Origin: Cornus controversa
Taxonomy: Eukaryota; Streptophyta; Magnoliopsida; Cornales; Cornaceae
Direction: 5' to 3'
DNA: 64,000 nt
NCBI GenBank assembly: GCA_026545225.1
Contig: CM048849.1
Span: 29,832,336 to 29,896,335, forward strand
This document shows positions 11,242 to 22,830 of the stretch, piece by piece. A program made the position numbers and the translations under genes. Positions within the stretch are counted from its first letter, which is position 1; each line of letters begins with the position of its first letter. The notes beneath the pieces were generated by a model. The model searched no databases and was not told where the DNA came from. It worked only from the letters and a program-made list of their open reading frames with translations.

Positions 11242-11619
11242 TCTATATTACATTTAAGCTTTGAGTTTGAATTTCCCCTCAAATTTTTTTTATCATCTAA
11301 CGGACAGAAATGCTTAAAAAATGAATCTGATGATTCAAAATATCTACACCTATCTACGGTTTAAAATTACTCTCTTAATCTTTAATCAACGGTCATGATT
11401 AACCCACCCCATTACATTATATATTTTTATTTTTTCTCTCTCCACTTTTATGTCCCATCCTCTCTCTCTATCTCTGTCTCTATCTCTCTCGATTTGGCAT
11501 CTTTTCTATTTACTCTTCTTTTTGCTTCACCCTCCCAATTTTGTATTGTATCTCTCAGAATCTCACTTCCAAGTCAAACAAATAATAGCTTTTTCTTTGA
11601 GAGTAATTTGTTGGAGAGA

Positions 11620-12000
11620 TCCGTGGGGTGGGCATCCTTGCCACCGGAGGGGTGGGCCACTGGAGAGATTGGGCCGCTGCCGTGGGGTGGGTAGCTGGAT
11701 CATCCTTGCTGCCGAACGGGTGGGCCGCTGGAGAGATCCGTGGGGTGGGCCGACGCAGCGGACTCTGCCACGGACGACGACGGTGGCGTTGTTGCGGCTG
11801 TTGGATTGTCGGGATCATCCTTGCTGCCGAATTATTAGCTGGGTTCATCACGCTTCTTTGCCACCACTCCGGGCCATTGCTCAATTTGGAAGAAGAAGCC
11901 GTCTGGTGTGGCTCTCAACGCACCTCCAACGGCTGCTGGAGCTGGCGTTGTTGTTGAAACTTTGGAGCTATCACGTCAATCTAGATCTCCTGTTGTAAAG
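11620..12000 (+). pseudogene. Captured exon fragment ending in a consensus splice donor
   Basis: This GC-rich stretch is unlike the rest of the Helitron. From about 11,850 one frame reads WKKKPSGVALNAPP, then TAAGAGVVVETLELS and RQSRSPVVK, ending at 12,000. The next bases are GTGAGT, a perfect plant 5' splice site (AAG|GTGAGT). Composition and splice signal suggest a host exon, but I do not recognise the protein and cannot place its 5' end. Partial direct repeats ('catccttgctgccgaa', 'ggagagatccgtggggtggg') occur at 11,617-11,840. Confidence 0.45.
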
Positions 12001-12242
12001 GTGAGTCTCAAAATTTTTCATAACGTCATCGATCTATTTGATTTGTTATTGAGCTTGACCTATTTGATTTGTTGTTGAAATTGATCTGGAATGTGAGGGT
12101 CATTGTAGGGGTTCGTCCCTTTCTTCCCCACGAAATCGCTTCCAAGTCGCTTGCGTCTCTGATTTTGGGTTGTGTTCTTTCTGGGTGTGTATATATATAT
12201 ATACACACACACACAGAGAAAGGGTGTTGGGGAAAAAAGAAA

Positions 12243-12436
12243 ATGAAGAGAAGAGGGTGTAATGTGTTCATCAATTTCGTATTTTTTGGGTTAGTATTAC
12301 TGGTAGGAGTGAGTGGTGGCTCTATTTCGTCAGCAAAAGTGACATCGTTTCACTCTCACCGCACCAAGGAAGACTTGGAACTACTCATCAGGCGAAATCT
12401 ACTGTCCAATGACCTCACCAACACTCCTCCTATGGG
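12243..12436 (+). pseudogene. Captured first exon of a GH27 alpha-galactosidase-like gene
   Basis: The frame from the ATG at 12,243 starts MKRRGCN, followed by a hydrophobic secretion signal (VFINFVFFGLVLLVGVSGG) and a Ser/Lys-rich stretch. It ends NTPPMG at 12,436, directly followed by GTAAAT. In GH27 alpha-galactosidases the catalytic domain opens with (N/L)TPPMGWNSWN, and here the exon ends after two bases of the Gly codon, just before the expected WNSW. No continuation is found downstream in the window, so only the signal peptide and the first few residues are present. Assignment rests on that motif, the signal peptide and the splice phase. Confidence 0.6.
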
Positions 12437-12881
12437 GTAAATTATACATATATGTGTGTATGTGTATATGCTTCTCTGTATACTCTATAGTCTATACATA
12501 CATATATGTATGTGTACATACATCGTCGCCTGGGTCTGGCACTAAATTTTTTGTTTGTTTGTTTATAGTAACAACTAATTGTTAGTGATGGTCACAATCA
12601 AATTATTGGTGATTACCGATCACATAATAATAACAATTATCAGTATTCTAAGTTCCTTTTTTTTCATGTATATTCAAATATTGAAAATTTATTTCCTCTT
12701 TCATTTTGGCTGGTTGCTTAGCTTTGTTGTCCAATATTAACATCTGGTTACTCTTGCTAGTTACTTGGTTGTGGTTAATCTGGTTACTTGGTTGTGTATA
12801 GAGTTTATACATATAATATATGGGTTAGTGTTGGCTGGCAAGCATAACTAAGAAAAGGGAGGGAAAAAATATGTATAATAT

Positions 12882-14146
12882 AATAGTTATAATTCTTAAT
12901 TAATTTTATGATTATTTTTTGTTAAGATGTGATTGAAATTTGTTTAATTTTTAGGAATGATATATTCGAAATAATTTCTGGGAGTTTTTCCAAACATCTT
13001 CTGTTATGGTAAATAGCATTGTATTCGGCTATTCTACATTCTAAATTGGATTTGTACTATTTTGGTTGGATTGAAGCAGCAGAGAATTGACAAGGAAAAA
13101 GGTTTGAGTTTAAGGTGATGGGTGAAGAACCATGATTCTTAGGGAATCCACATAGTGCGAGGAGAGTATTACATGTGATGGTTATACCAATATAGTGCAT
13201 TAAGTGGCTGGCTACATAGTAGGATCAAATTTTTTACCGTCTTGCAATTGTTAACTGGATGGTGGTTGTCATGTAGCTTCCTGGTTTTAAATAATTGCTT
13301 CTGCTGTTAGATTGTCAATGTATGGCATGGCATAAGTCTGGTTGGTCTGCTCATTCTGCTTTGAATTTTGCTTATATAACCAATTTAGTCTACAAGCTCC
13401 TGTTGATGGATTTCGGCTTTATATCATAACTGGAAAGACAAGGGATGCAGGATATAAGGCACTTCCATCTTTTGTGGATAAGTCCCAATTTTAACTCTTT
13501 GTTGATTCATAATTGTATTACCTAATTGAACCCTAACACAAACTGTTAACTACATTTTCATCACTAGAGAATTAGCATTATTTGTTATCATTCAACAATC
13601 ACTCTCTCCTCACAGTGTTCTCCACCTTATATCTTTTTTATCTTTTTTTATTATTATTATTTTTATGTCTTCTCCATCTTATCTCTAATTCAGAGATTTG
13701 AACTTCTGAATCTGAACAAAGAATGGAGCAAAATCAAATAAATCAATTGATGCTTTTAAATTAAGCTCCACTTTGGTAATCATCTCTGTTTTTCATTTTC
13801 GTTTTCATTTGAAATAGAAATAATGTTTTTGTTATGGAAGCATGTGTGGTAACGTATAATTTGTTACATTAATTTCGAAAGCCAAAACATAAAAACATGT
13901 ATGGTAACATAAAGCGTTGGAAGAATCTTGGAAACAAAACAGAAAACATGTTTGGTAACATGCTCCAAAAAAATGGTAGCACGTAAAAAAGATAACTTTA
14001 ATTATGATTTCGGTTTTGTTAAATAACTTCAATTACAATAGTTACAGTTCTTAATTAATTTTATGAATATTTTTTGTTAAGATGTGATTGAATTTTTTTT
14101 AATTTTTAGGAATGAGAGATTCGAAATAATTTCTTGGAGTTTTTCC
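12882..14146. repeat. Direct repeat inside the Helitron (two copies of about 110 bp)
   Basis: 12,882-12,991 and 14,035-14,146 share 'ttcttaattaattttatga', 'ttttttgttaagatgtgattgaa' and 'aatttttaggaatga', and end in 'gagtttttcc'. They lie 1.15 kb apart in the same orientation and suggest a duplicated intron piece. Between them are short repeats of 'catgt.tggtaaca' (13,840-13,965). Nothing codes for protein here. Confidence 0.75.
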
Positions 14147-15162
14147 AATCTGTTGTATATCTCTTTCTTTTTTCTTTTTAGTGGTAACTCCTCTTTTCTA
14201 GCTCTTTTCTTTGTTGTGCATGTTTAAAGTGGAAGAAATGTATGATAGTTCTAGAGATGCATGGTGGGAAGACTCTTATGTACATTTGACTGAGTATGGT
14301 CACTGATGTGTTTCAATGGGTTTAGAGCTTTCCTAGGAAATCCACATTAGGTTTGGTGGTGATCATATTCTATATATATAATTTTGAGGATTAATTCTTA
14401 AAATTTGGAGGATTTTCAACTTATAAAATCCTAAATTATTGGGAATTTTTTGGGTGAGAATAATCTAAGTTTTGGGGCTCTCATTGGTTACTCTGTTGAT
14501 TTGTATTTTATGTTTTTTTTAAATGTAAAAATTCAGCAAATATAAAATATATATTAAGAGGTTAGAAAGAAAATAATACTGAAATCTTAATGATACTAAG
14601 TGCCAAATTTGATATAATAGATTATGATTTTACTTTAGGGTTAATTGTATAATTATCATGAACAATAAGAAATCGCATATTATCCCATATTCTAAATGTT
14701 TATCATATAACAACTTTAAAATATCAAAACTTTACAAAATAGTCATCCAGTCAAGTTACCTTGAAGTTTAATGGTCAAAGTACCAGAACTTTATATATGA
14801 AAATCTCAAATGGTCCGCAATATATAGCGCGAACAATAGAAATAGAGAGAGATCCCAAAGAGAGAGAGAGGGGACAAAGAGAGAAAGAAAAGGAAAAAGA
14901 AAGAGTGATTAAAAAATTAGAAATAAATATTGAAGAGAGATATGTGTAAATGTATGTTATATTCTTCTTTTTCTCTTCTTCGGTAGAAGCTTCAAAAATG
15001 AGTGGGAGAGTGATGAGAGGAGAGAGAAAAGAAATAAATAAATAAAAAGAATGATGGGGAGAGTGAGCTGAAAGTGGGAGAGTTGGGTTCAGTAGGGAGA
15101 GGAAAACATAGTACCACAACTGGATCCGAATCTAGAGCAATTGGTAAATACCAATCGAGCTG

Positions 15163-15294
15163 AATAATTTTGGAAATCCAGAAGGGTCTTTTACTGGTAT
15201 GGATGGTGACAATCCATTATTTTTGGATTTGTCAGATTTGTTAGCAAACGATGAACATCAGTCAGTACCTTTTGGGTATCTCTTAGATTTGTGA
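15163..15294 (+). pseudogene. Captured C-terminal exon fragment, unidentified protein
   Basis: A 43-residue frame reads NNFGNPEGSFTGMDGDN, then PLFLDLSDLLANDEH and QSVPFGYLLDL, and stops at TGA 15,292. The composition (acidic, no low complexity) is far more protein-like than the surrounding AT-rich sequence. A possible splice acceptor AG lies just upstream (15,158-15,159). It looks like the last exon of a host gene, perhaps of a transcription regulator, but I recognise no family. Confidence 0.35.
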
Positions 15295-15430
15295 GATGAA
15301 GTATGGATGTATTGTATAGTTAGGTAGGAACATTTGAATGTACAGTTTTTGATTATTTATATAAAATTCGTTGCTATTTCAGTCCAATAATTTTTGTTGG
15401 ATAGTGCCGTAGGCACGGGCAATACCCTAG

Positions 15431-15679
15431 TATATATATATATATATATATGTATATGTATGTATATATATATGTATATGTATGTATATATATATGTATG
15501 TATGCCTACCTATATACCCATATATACACATGAGAATTTATACCACAGAACTACCAAATTCCCAGATCATTCATGGTTAATCAAATGAAAAAACCTCTAA
15601 CATGTAATTAAGCAAAAATTCCAAATTACATAAACCTATATGTATATATATGTATATGCATGCAATCAAACAACACAAA

Positions 15680-15726
<47 letters not shown>

Positions 15727-16263
15727 AGGGGAAGTGAAGAGATTGAACATGCCTTATGATTTTGAGCAAAATCACATTCTCTCCCATTTTCTGGCTTCTA
15801 CCGTTTTCTCCTAGTCTGTGTGTAAAAACTCTCTATATCCTAATTTCTTTTTCTCTTATTTTATTTTCTTTCTGGAAAACTAAAATAATTCCTAAATAAT
15901 TAAGATAATAAATATAAATATATTTATCCCATATATATATAGCCCAACTCAAAAGTCTAGCCTAACTCTCTCCAGCCTAGACTGAAAATAATAAAAAGAA
16001 AAGAAAATCCAAAAGTTTGGTCCAACCTAAAAATAAAATAAAATCAGATAAAATAAAATCTAAAGCATCTAGTATTTTAAAACACTCAATACATAATTAG
16101 AGCAAATAAATAATTTAGCATTTAAAATACTAAATAAACCATTAAAACAATTAGGGAAAATTAAACACAAAGAACATTTAGCATGTAAGACATTCACCAA
16201 AATAAATAATTAAATAAACGAAACACCTAATTTAAATAGCCTTAAAATTTATGGGGTATTACA
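15431..16263 (-). mobile_element. Family-1 gypsy LTR, copy 2, right part
   Basis: Resumes the LTR after the Helitron. It matches 4,010-4,674, for example 'gcctacctatatacccatatatacacatgag', 'cagatcattcatgg' and 'aattcctaaataatta', and ends ATGGGGTATTACA. It also keeps about 110 bp (15,723-15,835) that copy 1 lacks. TA microsatellites lie at 15,431-15,500 and 15,683-15,722; a reading frame over the first is not a gene. At 16,264 it abuts reverse transcriptase sequence with no polypurine tract. Confidence 0.8.
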
Positions 16264-16900
16264 TCATACTCCTCCATAGAAGAAGAATACACAATAATAT
16301 CATCCACAAATACCACCATGAATCTATCCAAGTACACACTGAAGACTCGGTTCATAAAGTCCATAAACGTCGCAGGTACATTCGTTAAACCAAATGGCAT
16401 CACTAGCTAGAAACTTATAGTGGCTATGTCTAGTCGGAAAAGTTGTTTTTGGGATGTCCTCGTTCCTTACCCTCAGCTGTTAATACCTCGACCTCAAGTC
16501 GATCTTTGAAAAGCTAGTTGAACCCTTTAGTTAATCAAATAAGTCATATATTCTTGGCAAATGATACTTGTTTTTAATTGTTGTCTGGTTTAACTTTTGG
16601 TAGCCTATACATAACTATAAAGATCCATCCTTCTTTTCCACAAAGATGACCAAAGCTCCCAAAGCTGATGTACTAAGTTGTATAAACCCCTTGCCTAATA
16701 ACTCCTACAATTGATCTTTCAACTCCTTTAGTTCTACTAGAGCCATTCAGTATGATGCCATAGAGATGGGCGTGATATCTCAAGCTAGATCAATGCTAAA
16801 TACTACATCTCTCATCAGAAGTAACTTTGCCAAGTCCCTCGGAAACACATCTAAAAACTTTTAAACTACCAGTGGAAACCCTCCACCAGTCACAACCTCA
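16264..16900 (-). pseudogene. Gypsy element 2: truncated reverse transcriptase
   Basis: The minus strand encodes [25 protein letters not shown] and [16 protein letters not shown]. The catalytic FVDD is at 16,299-16,310. Coding ends eight residues later at the LTR, so the rest of the reverse transcriptase, RNase H and integrase are deleted. Upstream palm and finger sequence is recognisable but full of stops. The protein sequence differs from that of element 1, so it belongs to a different lineage. Confidence 0.8.
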
Positions 16901-17340
16901 TCATCCTTGGTAACAAGTTAGCTAGGAAACAACCAATCCCGTTTCATGCATTAAAACTAAGAAATGATGGAATATAGAAATTATCACACTCTCCCACAAA
17001 GTAAAAACAGTCACCTTCGGGTGTGCACACTGTCACTCTCTTACAAAGACAATCAATCATGGCTCTAAATGTAGACAATCAATCCATACATAAAAGGACA
17101 TAAAAGCTAGTCATATATAGTACCTCTAAGTCAAACACTAGCCGACGTCCTGCAACCTTGATCTCGCAAGACCAACACATTCTACCCAGGGTAATTCTAC
17201 CCCCAACAAACGTATTAATGGACAATGGTGACTCTAGTGATAATAACTCCTCCCCAAGGAACAAGAAAATGCAGCAAATATGAATGAATGTGATGCACCT
17301 GAATCTATTAATACCCTAACCCACGAGTTAGAAACTAAAA
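16901..17340 (-). pseudogene. Gypsy element 2: aspartic protease
   Basis: The minus strand reads VLIDSGASHSFI (active site DSG) at about 17,280-17,320. It then reads PLSINTFVGGRITLGRMC, KVAGRRLVFDLEVL, CMDWLSTF, and the typical end VTVCTPEGDCFYFVGE. This is the standard order of a plant gypsy protease. It is broken by scattered stops. Confidence 0.75.
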
Positions 17341-17559
17341 AAATACCTCTGACCACTAAAGGCCCTAACACCTCCTTTGCCTGAGCAGGTGTAAAAATAT
17401 AGCCCTATGTCTACTAACCTCTTTGACCAGCCACCTGAAATCCCGACTGTTGATTAAAAGCAGGTGTAGACCACCCCCTCACTGGCCGAGAACCATGTAC
17501 TCAATGAGTAAGTTAATGTGGTAGCAATACTTTAAAGCCTGACTAAACTATAGCTATCT

Positions 17560-18668
17560 ATCTGGTCCTTTGCTAAGACCCTATACCACTTTGTGCCCCC
17601 TGCTTGTGTGGGCAGTTTTCCCTAACATGTTCGGGTTAACGGCAATGGAAGCATGCTCGCTCCCCTGTTGCTACCATTGGCACTGGTGCCACTACTTGCC
17701 TCTGAGAGCACTTATATTGGTAATGGCCAGATTGCTAGCAATGGTAGCACAATACCATGGATCGTGAAGATTTGGTAAGCAATGTCAATGAAGGTACCGA
17801 GTGAGTTTGTTGCTACCCCTAAGAAATTGATATACTCTCTCTGTGCAACTTCCTCCCCTGATTACTTGAGAAGGCCCCGACAACATTCTCTTGATTCTTA
17901 GAGTCCCATATCCTTTGGGTATCTTTATCGTCTTCTTTTGCCATTAATGCCCTGTCAATGATTTCATCAAGGCCCTGTCAATGACTTCATCATTGGTTTT
18001 CAAACTTATAATGGACACCCTTTTTCTGATAGAGGTCGTTAACCCCATAGTCCAGGAATATAATAATTGAGATAAATTTCTAAAGAATATTTTGATAATT
18101 TCTTCACTCTCAACTCCTCGTCAATAACCATCTCTAGGGAAAAGTGAGCCAAGGATGTGAACTTGGTCTCGTACCCCATGACATCCATTTCCCCTTGAAC
18201 TAGATCCATGAATTCATATCTCATTCGGTCTTTCACCGAAGCTGGAATGAATTTATCAAAGAAAAGTCCTTTGAAAGTCTCCCAATCCATAGTCTTGGTA
18301 TTGTGGGTATTCTTGATGAATTGCCACCACCAATCCACTTCCCCTTATAAGTGAAGCGTCGCCACTCCAACCCTTAAGTCCTCATCGATTGCAAGAGCAG
18401 CCAAGAGCTTATAGGTTTGGTCTATCCAACCCTCCACTACTAGTGGATGCTGTCCACCCACAAATGCAAGCAGTTTAAAATTCATGCATTCCTTTATTGC
18501 GACCATTTTCTGGCTCAAGCCAACCCTCGGTTACACTTGAACTTCCTCTTCCTGAGTTTCCCTTGCTATTTGCTTCATAGAATCTACCATGTTGTGCATG
18601 AATTATGCTCCATCAATTGGCCCTTGTGGAGCATCAGTACCTCTACCCTACATTTTACTTGGTGACAT
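17560..18668 (-). pseudogene. Gypsy element 2: gag
   Basis: The likely start is the minus-strand ATG at 18,666-18,668 (MSPSKM). Typical gag follows: GWIDQTYKLLAALAIDED, then WETFKGLFFDKFIPASVKD, FMDLVQGEMDVMGYETKF and SLAHFSLEMVIDEE at 18,039-18,338. A zinc knuckle (CFHCR-PEHVRENC) lies near 17,612-17,660 with a stop inside it. Stops near the N terminus and at 18,345 make it a pseudogene. Confidence 0.8.
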
Positions 18669-18843
18669 TTTGCTATAGGCACAACAAGAAAATTCAATAC
18701 CAAGTATACTCGAATACACACTATGTTCGCCATGCTTACACAACATCATGTCAATTTAATCCACAATAGCATGTTATGAAACGTAAGCATATAGTCATGT
18801 TACACACACTTAATTTATGAACTTCAGGTCCAAATCCTTAACA

Positions 18844-18854
18844 CTCTGATACCA
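18844..18854 (-). other. Primer-binding site of gypsy element 2
   Basis: CTCTGATACCA on the + strand matches the reverse complement of the initiator tRNA-Met primer site. It is followed after 3 bases by an LTR terminus (TATCACGCCC). Confidence 0.8.
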
Positions 18855-18857
18855 AGC

Positions 18858-21263
18858 TATCACGCCCTAATTTCTAGCTCTTCGGAATCGGAGGTGACAT
18901 CCATCCATTTTGCCCTAATGGACCGTTCATTTCTTTAACTCATCACGGAAGCTTAAATCACATGATGTACAGATATGCATACAATGTAGTCTCAACCAAC
19001 CCCATTAGGTCCCACACTCACTCCCACACATTTGTCCAGATACACCTAACAGCTAACCATCCCTATGGATTACGATACATCATAATCTTAGTTACGATAC
19101 ATCGTAAGTTATGATGCATCGAACATATATCGTAACGAAGTTCAAGATCTGTTGTCTTCTTTTCTAAACCAAAACTCTCTAAGGCATTACGATACATCAT
19201 CTTCCTAGTTACGATGCATCGTAATGTATAATGCATCGCATATGTTGTGAAAACCTTGGAATTCACCCCCAATTCCCACTCAATTTACAATACATCGTCT
19301 TAGTTACTTCGATGCATTGTTGGGTTTCAACGTATCATAACTGGGATTACTATGCATCATAACTCCTCGAATGAGGTGTCTGCAAAAAATCCTGTAACCT
19401 CACACATGGTTCATTTTGCACTAAAAACTCCTTTGACACCATAGAATCAATCAAATAACATCCAAATCATAGATGAAACGTAACACCACCATACACAAGT
19501 TCCAAGTTATACGTTTGTCCAATCCTTACTCATCATTGAACACACTTCCAACTCTACAAATCATTTTCATATAAATACGAAAATAAGTCCAAAACATAAA
19601 TTATATTATAATGGCCTCTCAGTTATATGAATTACATGTATATAGTTCAAAAGCATCTACAATTCAATTATGACTACAACTACAACATAAGTAGACATGC
19701 CATAAGTCAGCATAGAAAGCCATGTACATACTATCCAAAAGTAAGCCAGAAGAGTCACACAGAGCTCCACTTGGATACTCAATTCATATCCATCATGGGC
19801 TCCTTATTTATAAAAAGTTTGAAGGAAAATGGGTGAGCAACTCAATAGATTAGTAGGAATACCCCAACCCACTTTGGTATCGACTCGACACCGACCTGTA
19901 TGATATGTATGTTACTACACTACATTAAGGGTATATATCAAACCCAAGAATTGAAACACGTAAGCAATGAGATATACATATATGCACTCTCTTGGCCCTA
20001 ATCCAATACGTAAACATAATTAATCCTCTCTGACAATTATGTGACCTTGGCCACCTTAGATAATACCGTATGACATGGACAACTTCGAAAAAGTCATACC
20101 ACCTTGGCAATTTATTGATTTTCCAAAATGTGAGCGGATAACTCTGAATCTCACTAGTTATAAACATACTCCGAGTTCTAGGCCAGAGCCTTGGTATGAT
20201 GGGGCCATTTTGAAGGTCATACCATAGTGGGTAATTGTCTCACTCTCGTAACACGGTTGGGCAACTCTAAAATTCTGTGTACATCCACTTTCATCATCTT
20301 CTCACAATTCCTCATATTTGTATTTTGAAACATATAACATATCATTTTCATGCTTTTTCAATGCTCATCATTGTTACAATTATATTTAGCATGCATTGTT
20401 ACTACACTAACTACATATATGTCAATTCTTACATATAAATCACATATGCACACAATATAGCACATAATTAGTTATACTCCCAATTTGCACACATTGCATA
20501 TACTCATTCACCACATGATATAGAAATCACAAAATAAGGAGGAAAACTCAACACCACAGCCCCTCCCATCACTCTCTTACATGCCAATACAACCATAGCT
20601 CTCCAAACCACTCGAAACCCTAGAATCGACAAGTAGAAGAGCAAGAACACCCCTACCTCAAAAATGAAGACTTTCCAAGATTTCCATCGAGCTTTGCCTT
20701 TCTAAAACTTAAGTTTTTTCAGTTCAAAATGAAGCCCTTGCCAAGCCCTATGTGTTGTCCTTCTTCAGCAACTCCCGAATCTAAGTCGTAGGCTTCCCAA
20801 ATGAAGAGAGAAGGAAGAGGGAAGAAAAGGGAGAGTGTTTGGGCATGAGAAGAGGCAAGGGAAATAAGAGGAATCCCTCCAAATCTCAAAAATTTAAAGT
20901 GTATAGGCGGTAAAATGACTAAAACACCCCGAACCACTTAACGTACCCTTCCGACCTCTGTTTTCAATTTTCAAAGTTTCTACAGCCTCGAAATCACTTA
21001 CTTAACTCTATAAACATTTCATTTGGTGTAAAATAAAAAATTATTATTTTCTAAAAAATTTTTGGATTCCCGGGCCCACCCTGACCGCGTCTTGTGGCGT
21101 CGTTGACCCAAAAATCAAACTTCTCCAAATGTTCCCAAAACCTCTATATGAATTTCCAAATATGTTTACCACACTTAAAATATGTTTAACATTGTTCAAA
21201 ATATATTTATGGCAATTATAATGAACAAAATGCAACCAGCCAAAATTCGTCCTGGTCTTTACA
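18858..21263 (-). mobile_element. Gypsy LTR of element 2 (2.4 kb)
   Basis: The left end TATCACGCCC is next to the primer site, and the right end is ..GGTCTTTACA at 21,263. The first 170 bp match the start of the family-1 LTR (3,044-3,210), for example 'gtgacatccatccatt'. Many parts match 541-2,690. A cluster of palindromic GATGCATC/TACGATACATCGTA motifs fills 19,063-19,385. The bases after the right end (CCCCTTCCTCTT) look like a reverse-complemented polypurine tract. Reading frames here are chance. Confidence 0.7.
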
Positions 21264-22477
21264 CCCCTTCCTCTTATATCACACATAACTGAGGAATCGA
21301 ACTTCAATAAAGGCCAATCCCAAACACCAATGTCAGTTCATTTAATTTTACATTTGAATTCCATGATAGGTCTATTTAGTGTTCCTAAACCTCCTCACAT
21401 ACACTCTCAAACTATGTATGTGCCATGAATGAACATTATATATGTATATGCTCATCTCCACATGCTCTCATACCAAATGTGTACGTAACAATTTACAATT
21501 CATGTTCCACACACAAAGCATGCATTTAGATTCTCATTGGGCCATAAAATCAAACACATGGTAACACATTTCATAAAAGTGCACTAAACAAACGCTTAAC
21601 CCCAATTTCCCATATTTTATGCCCACATATTTTGCATAGAAGACCCACAATAATGTATTCCATATTTGCATCGTTAAAAATCATGCAAAGACTACATTTA
21701 TGCATTTTTAACACAAAAATATAGCATTTGACCACATGAAACCCTTGTTGGATGATATAAACAGCCAACTAACTCACAAAAATTCTAAAAGTCATGAGCT
21801 AGACATCCCTACCTCAATTTAAAAGAGTTTATAAATATAAACCCTAGTTCCTTTAAACCCAAAATCATGAAAACCTCACTTTGTTCAGACCAAATGGAAG
21901 CCCTTGCTGCTTAGAACAATCCATATTCCTTTGGCTCCTTCCAAATCTGACTTCTAGGGCACTAGATCTTAGAAATAAGATGAAGAGAAATAAAGGAGAA
22001 AAAGAGAACGGAGAGCCTGCTATTTTAGTCTCCACTAATTTGCTAGAAATCTACACTAGGTCTCCTACAATTTGATAGAAATCTACACTAAGTGTATTTC
22101 TTACTTCTTGGGTGTAAAATGATCAAACTGCTCTTTAGTTACTTACGTACCCTCCCGATCACCGGTTTTGATTCCTAAAGTGGCTATGGATCCAAAATCA
22201 ATTCCTTATCTCTTAAAATATTTCAAATGGTCTAAACCAAAATTAAAATTTCTTGAAAAAATATCAATTTTTTCGGCCCCCTCGTCCCACTTCCCGGGCC
22301 CCGCTGACTTAAAAATTTCAAATTGAGCCAAACGATTACAAAACTTTCCCAAACTCGTAAACAAGTTCCCAAACATTTATTTCATATTTTAAATATACAT
22401 ATCATCATTTATAATCAATTAAAATAATAAATGATGAATAAAAAGAAAACTGGCCAAAAACATAATCGGTCTTTATA
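21264..22477 (-). mobile_element. Partial gypsy LTR in block A
   Basis: Matches 31,950-33,131 closely, for example 'cctaaacctcctcacatacactctcaaac'-type phrases, and resembles the right half of the 18,858-21,263 LTR. It ends ..CGGTCTTTATA at 22,477, a decayed CA terminus. The left half of the LTR is missing. No gene. Confidence 0.65.
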
Positions 22478-22830
22478 TGAACCATATTCTTAGCAAAAGA
22501 ATTATGCGCATGAAAGTTAGAAGAATAATCCTTTCTCTTTCTATAGCAATAGTGTCTACTATATCCATTCTCACTACAAAAAGTATAGTAAAACACATTG
22601 GACACAACACTAGTACGCATAGACTCAACTTAAAACTTAGGTTTGGATGTAGACATCTTCAAGTTCTCAGGCTTAACAAAGATAGTTTGACCCTTAGATG
22701 ATGACCCTTTATAACCTAGTCCAGTCTTATCTCCTACAAGCTTACCAAAACTAATCATGGTATCAAGTTTAATCAACCTAAAAGTAAATGCAATCAACTT
22801 CTGTTTTAACTTTTTCAATTCAGACTAAAG
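22478..22830 (-). pseudogene. Copia-type gag fragment, block A (zinc knuckle and linker)
   Basis: The minus strand encodes KLIAFTFRLIKLDTMISFG and DKTGLGYKGSSSKGQTIFV, then YTFCSENGYSRHYCYRKRK at about 22,540-22,590. This is a CCHC knuckle with the first Cys and the His changed. This is the layout of gag proteins of plant copia elements (GLGY motif, then knuckle). It is cut from the rest of gag by the insertion that follows. Confidence 0.65.

Larger units (their letters stand above)
11242..15430 (+). mobile_element. Non-autonomous Helitron carrying gene fragments
   Basis: A 4,189 bp insertion splits family-1 LTR copy 2 between A (11,241) and T (15,431), the usual Helitron target. It begins TCTATATTAC and ends CTAG. 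A hairpin of GTGCC/GGCAC with a 3-base loop lies at 15,404-15,416, 10 bases before the terminal CTAG. There are no terminal inverted repeats and no target duplication. The filled site is read directly from LTR copy 1 (near 4,010). No Rep/helicase coding is visible, so it would depend on another element. Inside are pieces with exon character on the same strand, which is typical of Helitron gene capture. The remaining interior is AT-rich, with a short GC-rich stretch at 11,620-11,990. Confidence 0.85.

Noticed and set aside
10870..11364. 164-residue + strand frame
   Set aside because: It spans the LTR/Helitron junction, so it cannot be an inherited gene.
11450..11998. 182-residue + strand frame in the Helitron
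   Set aside because: It starts in a CT microsatellite and overlaps another frame of better protein character that ends at a splice donor. Its own sequence shows no domain.
15394..15588. Tyr/Ile-rich frame
   Set aside because: Encoded by a TA microsatellite.
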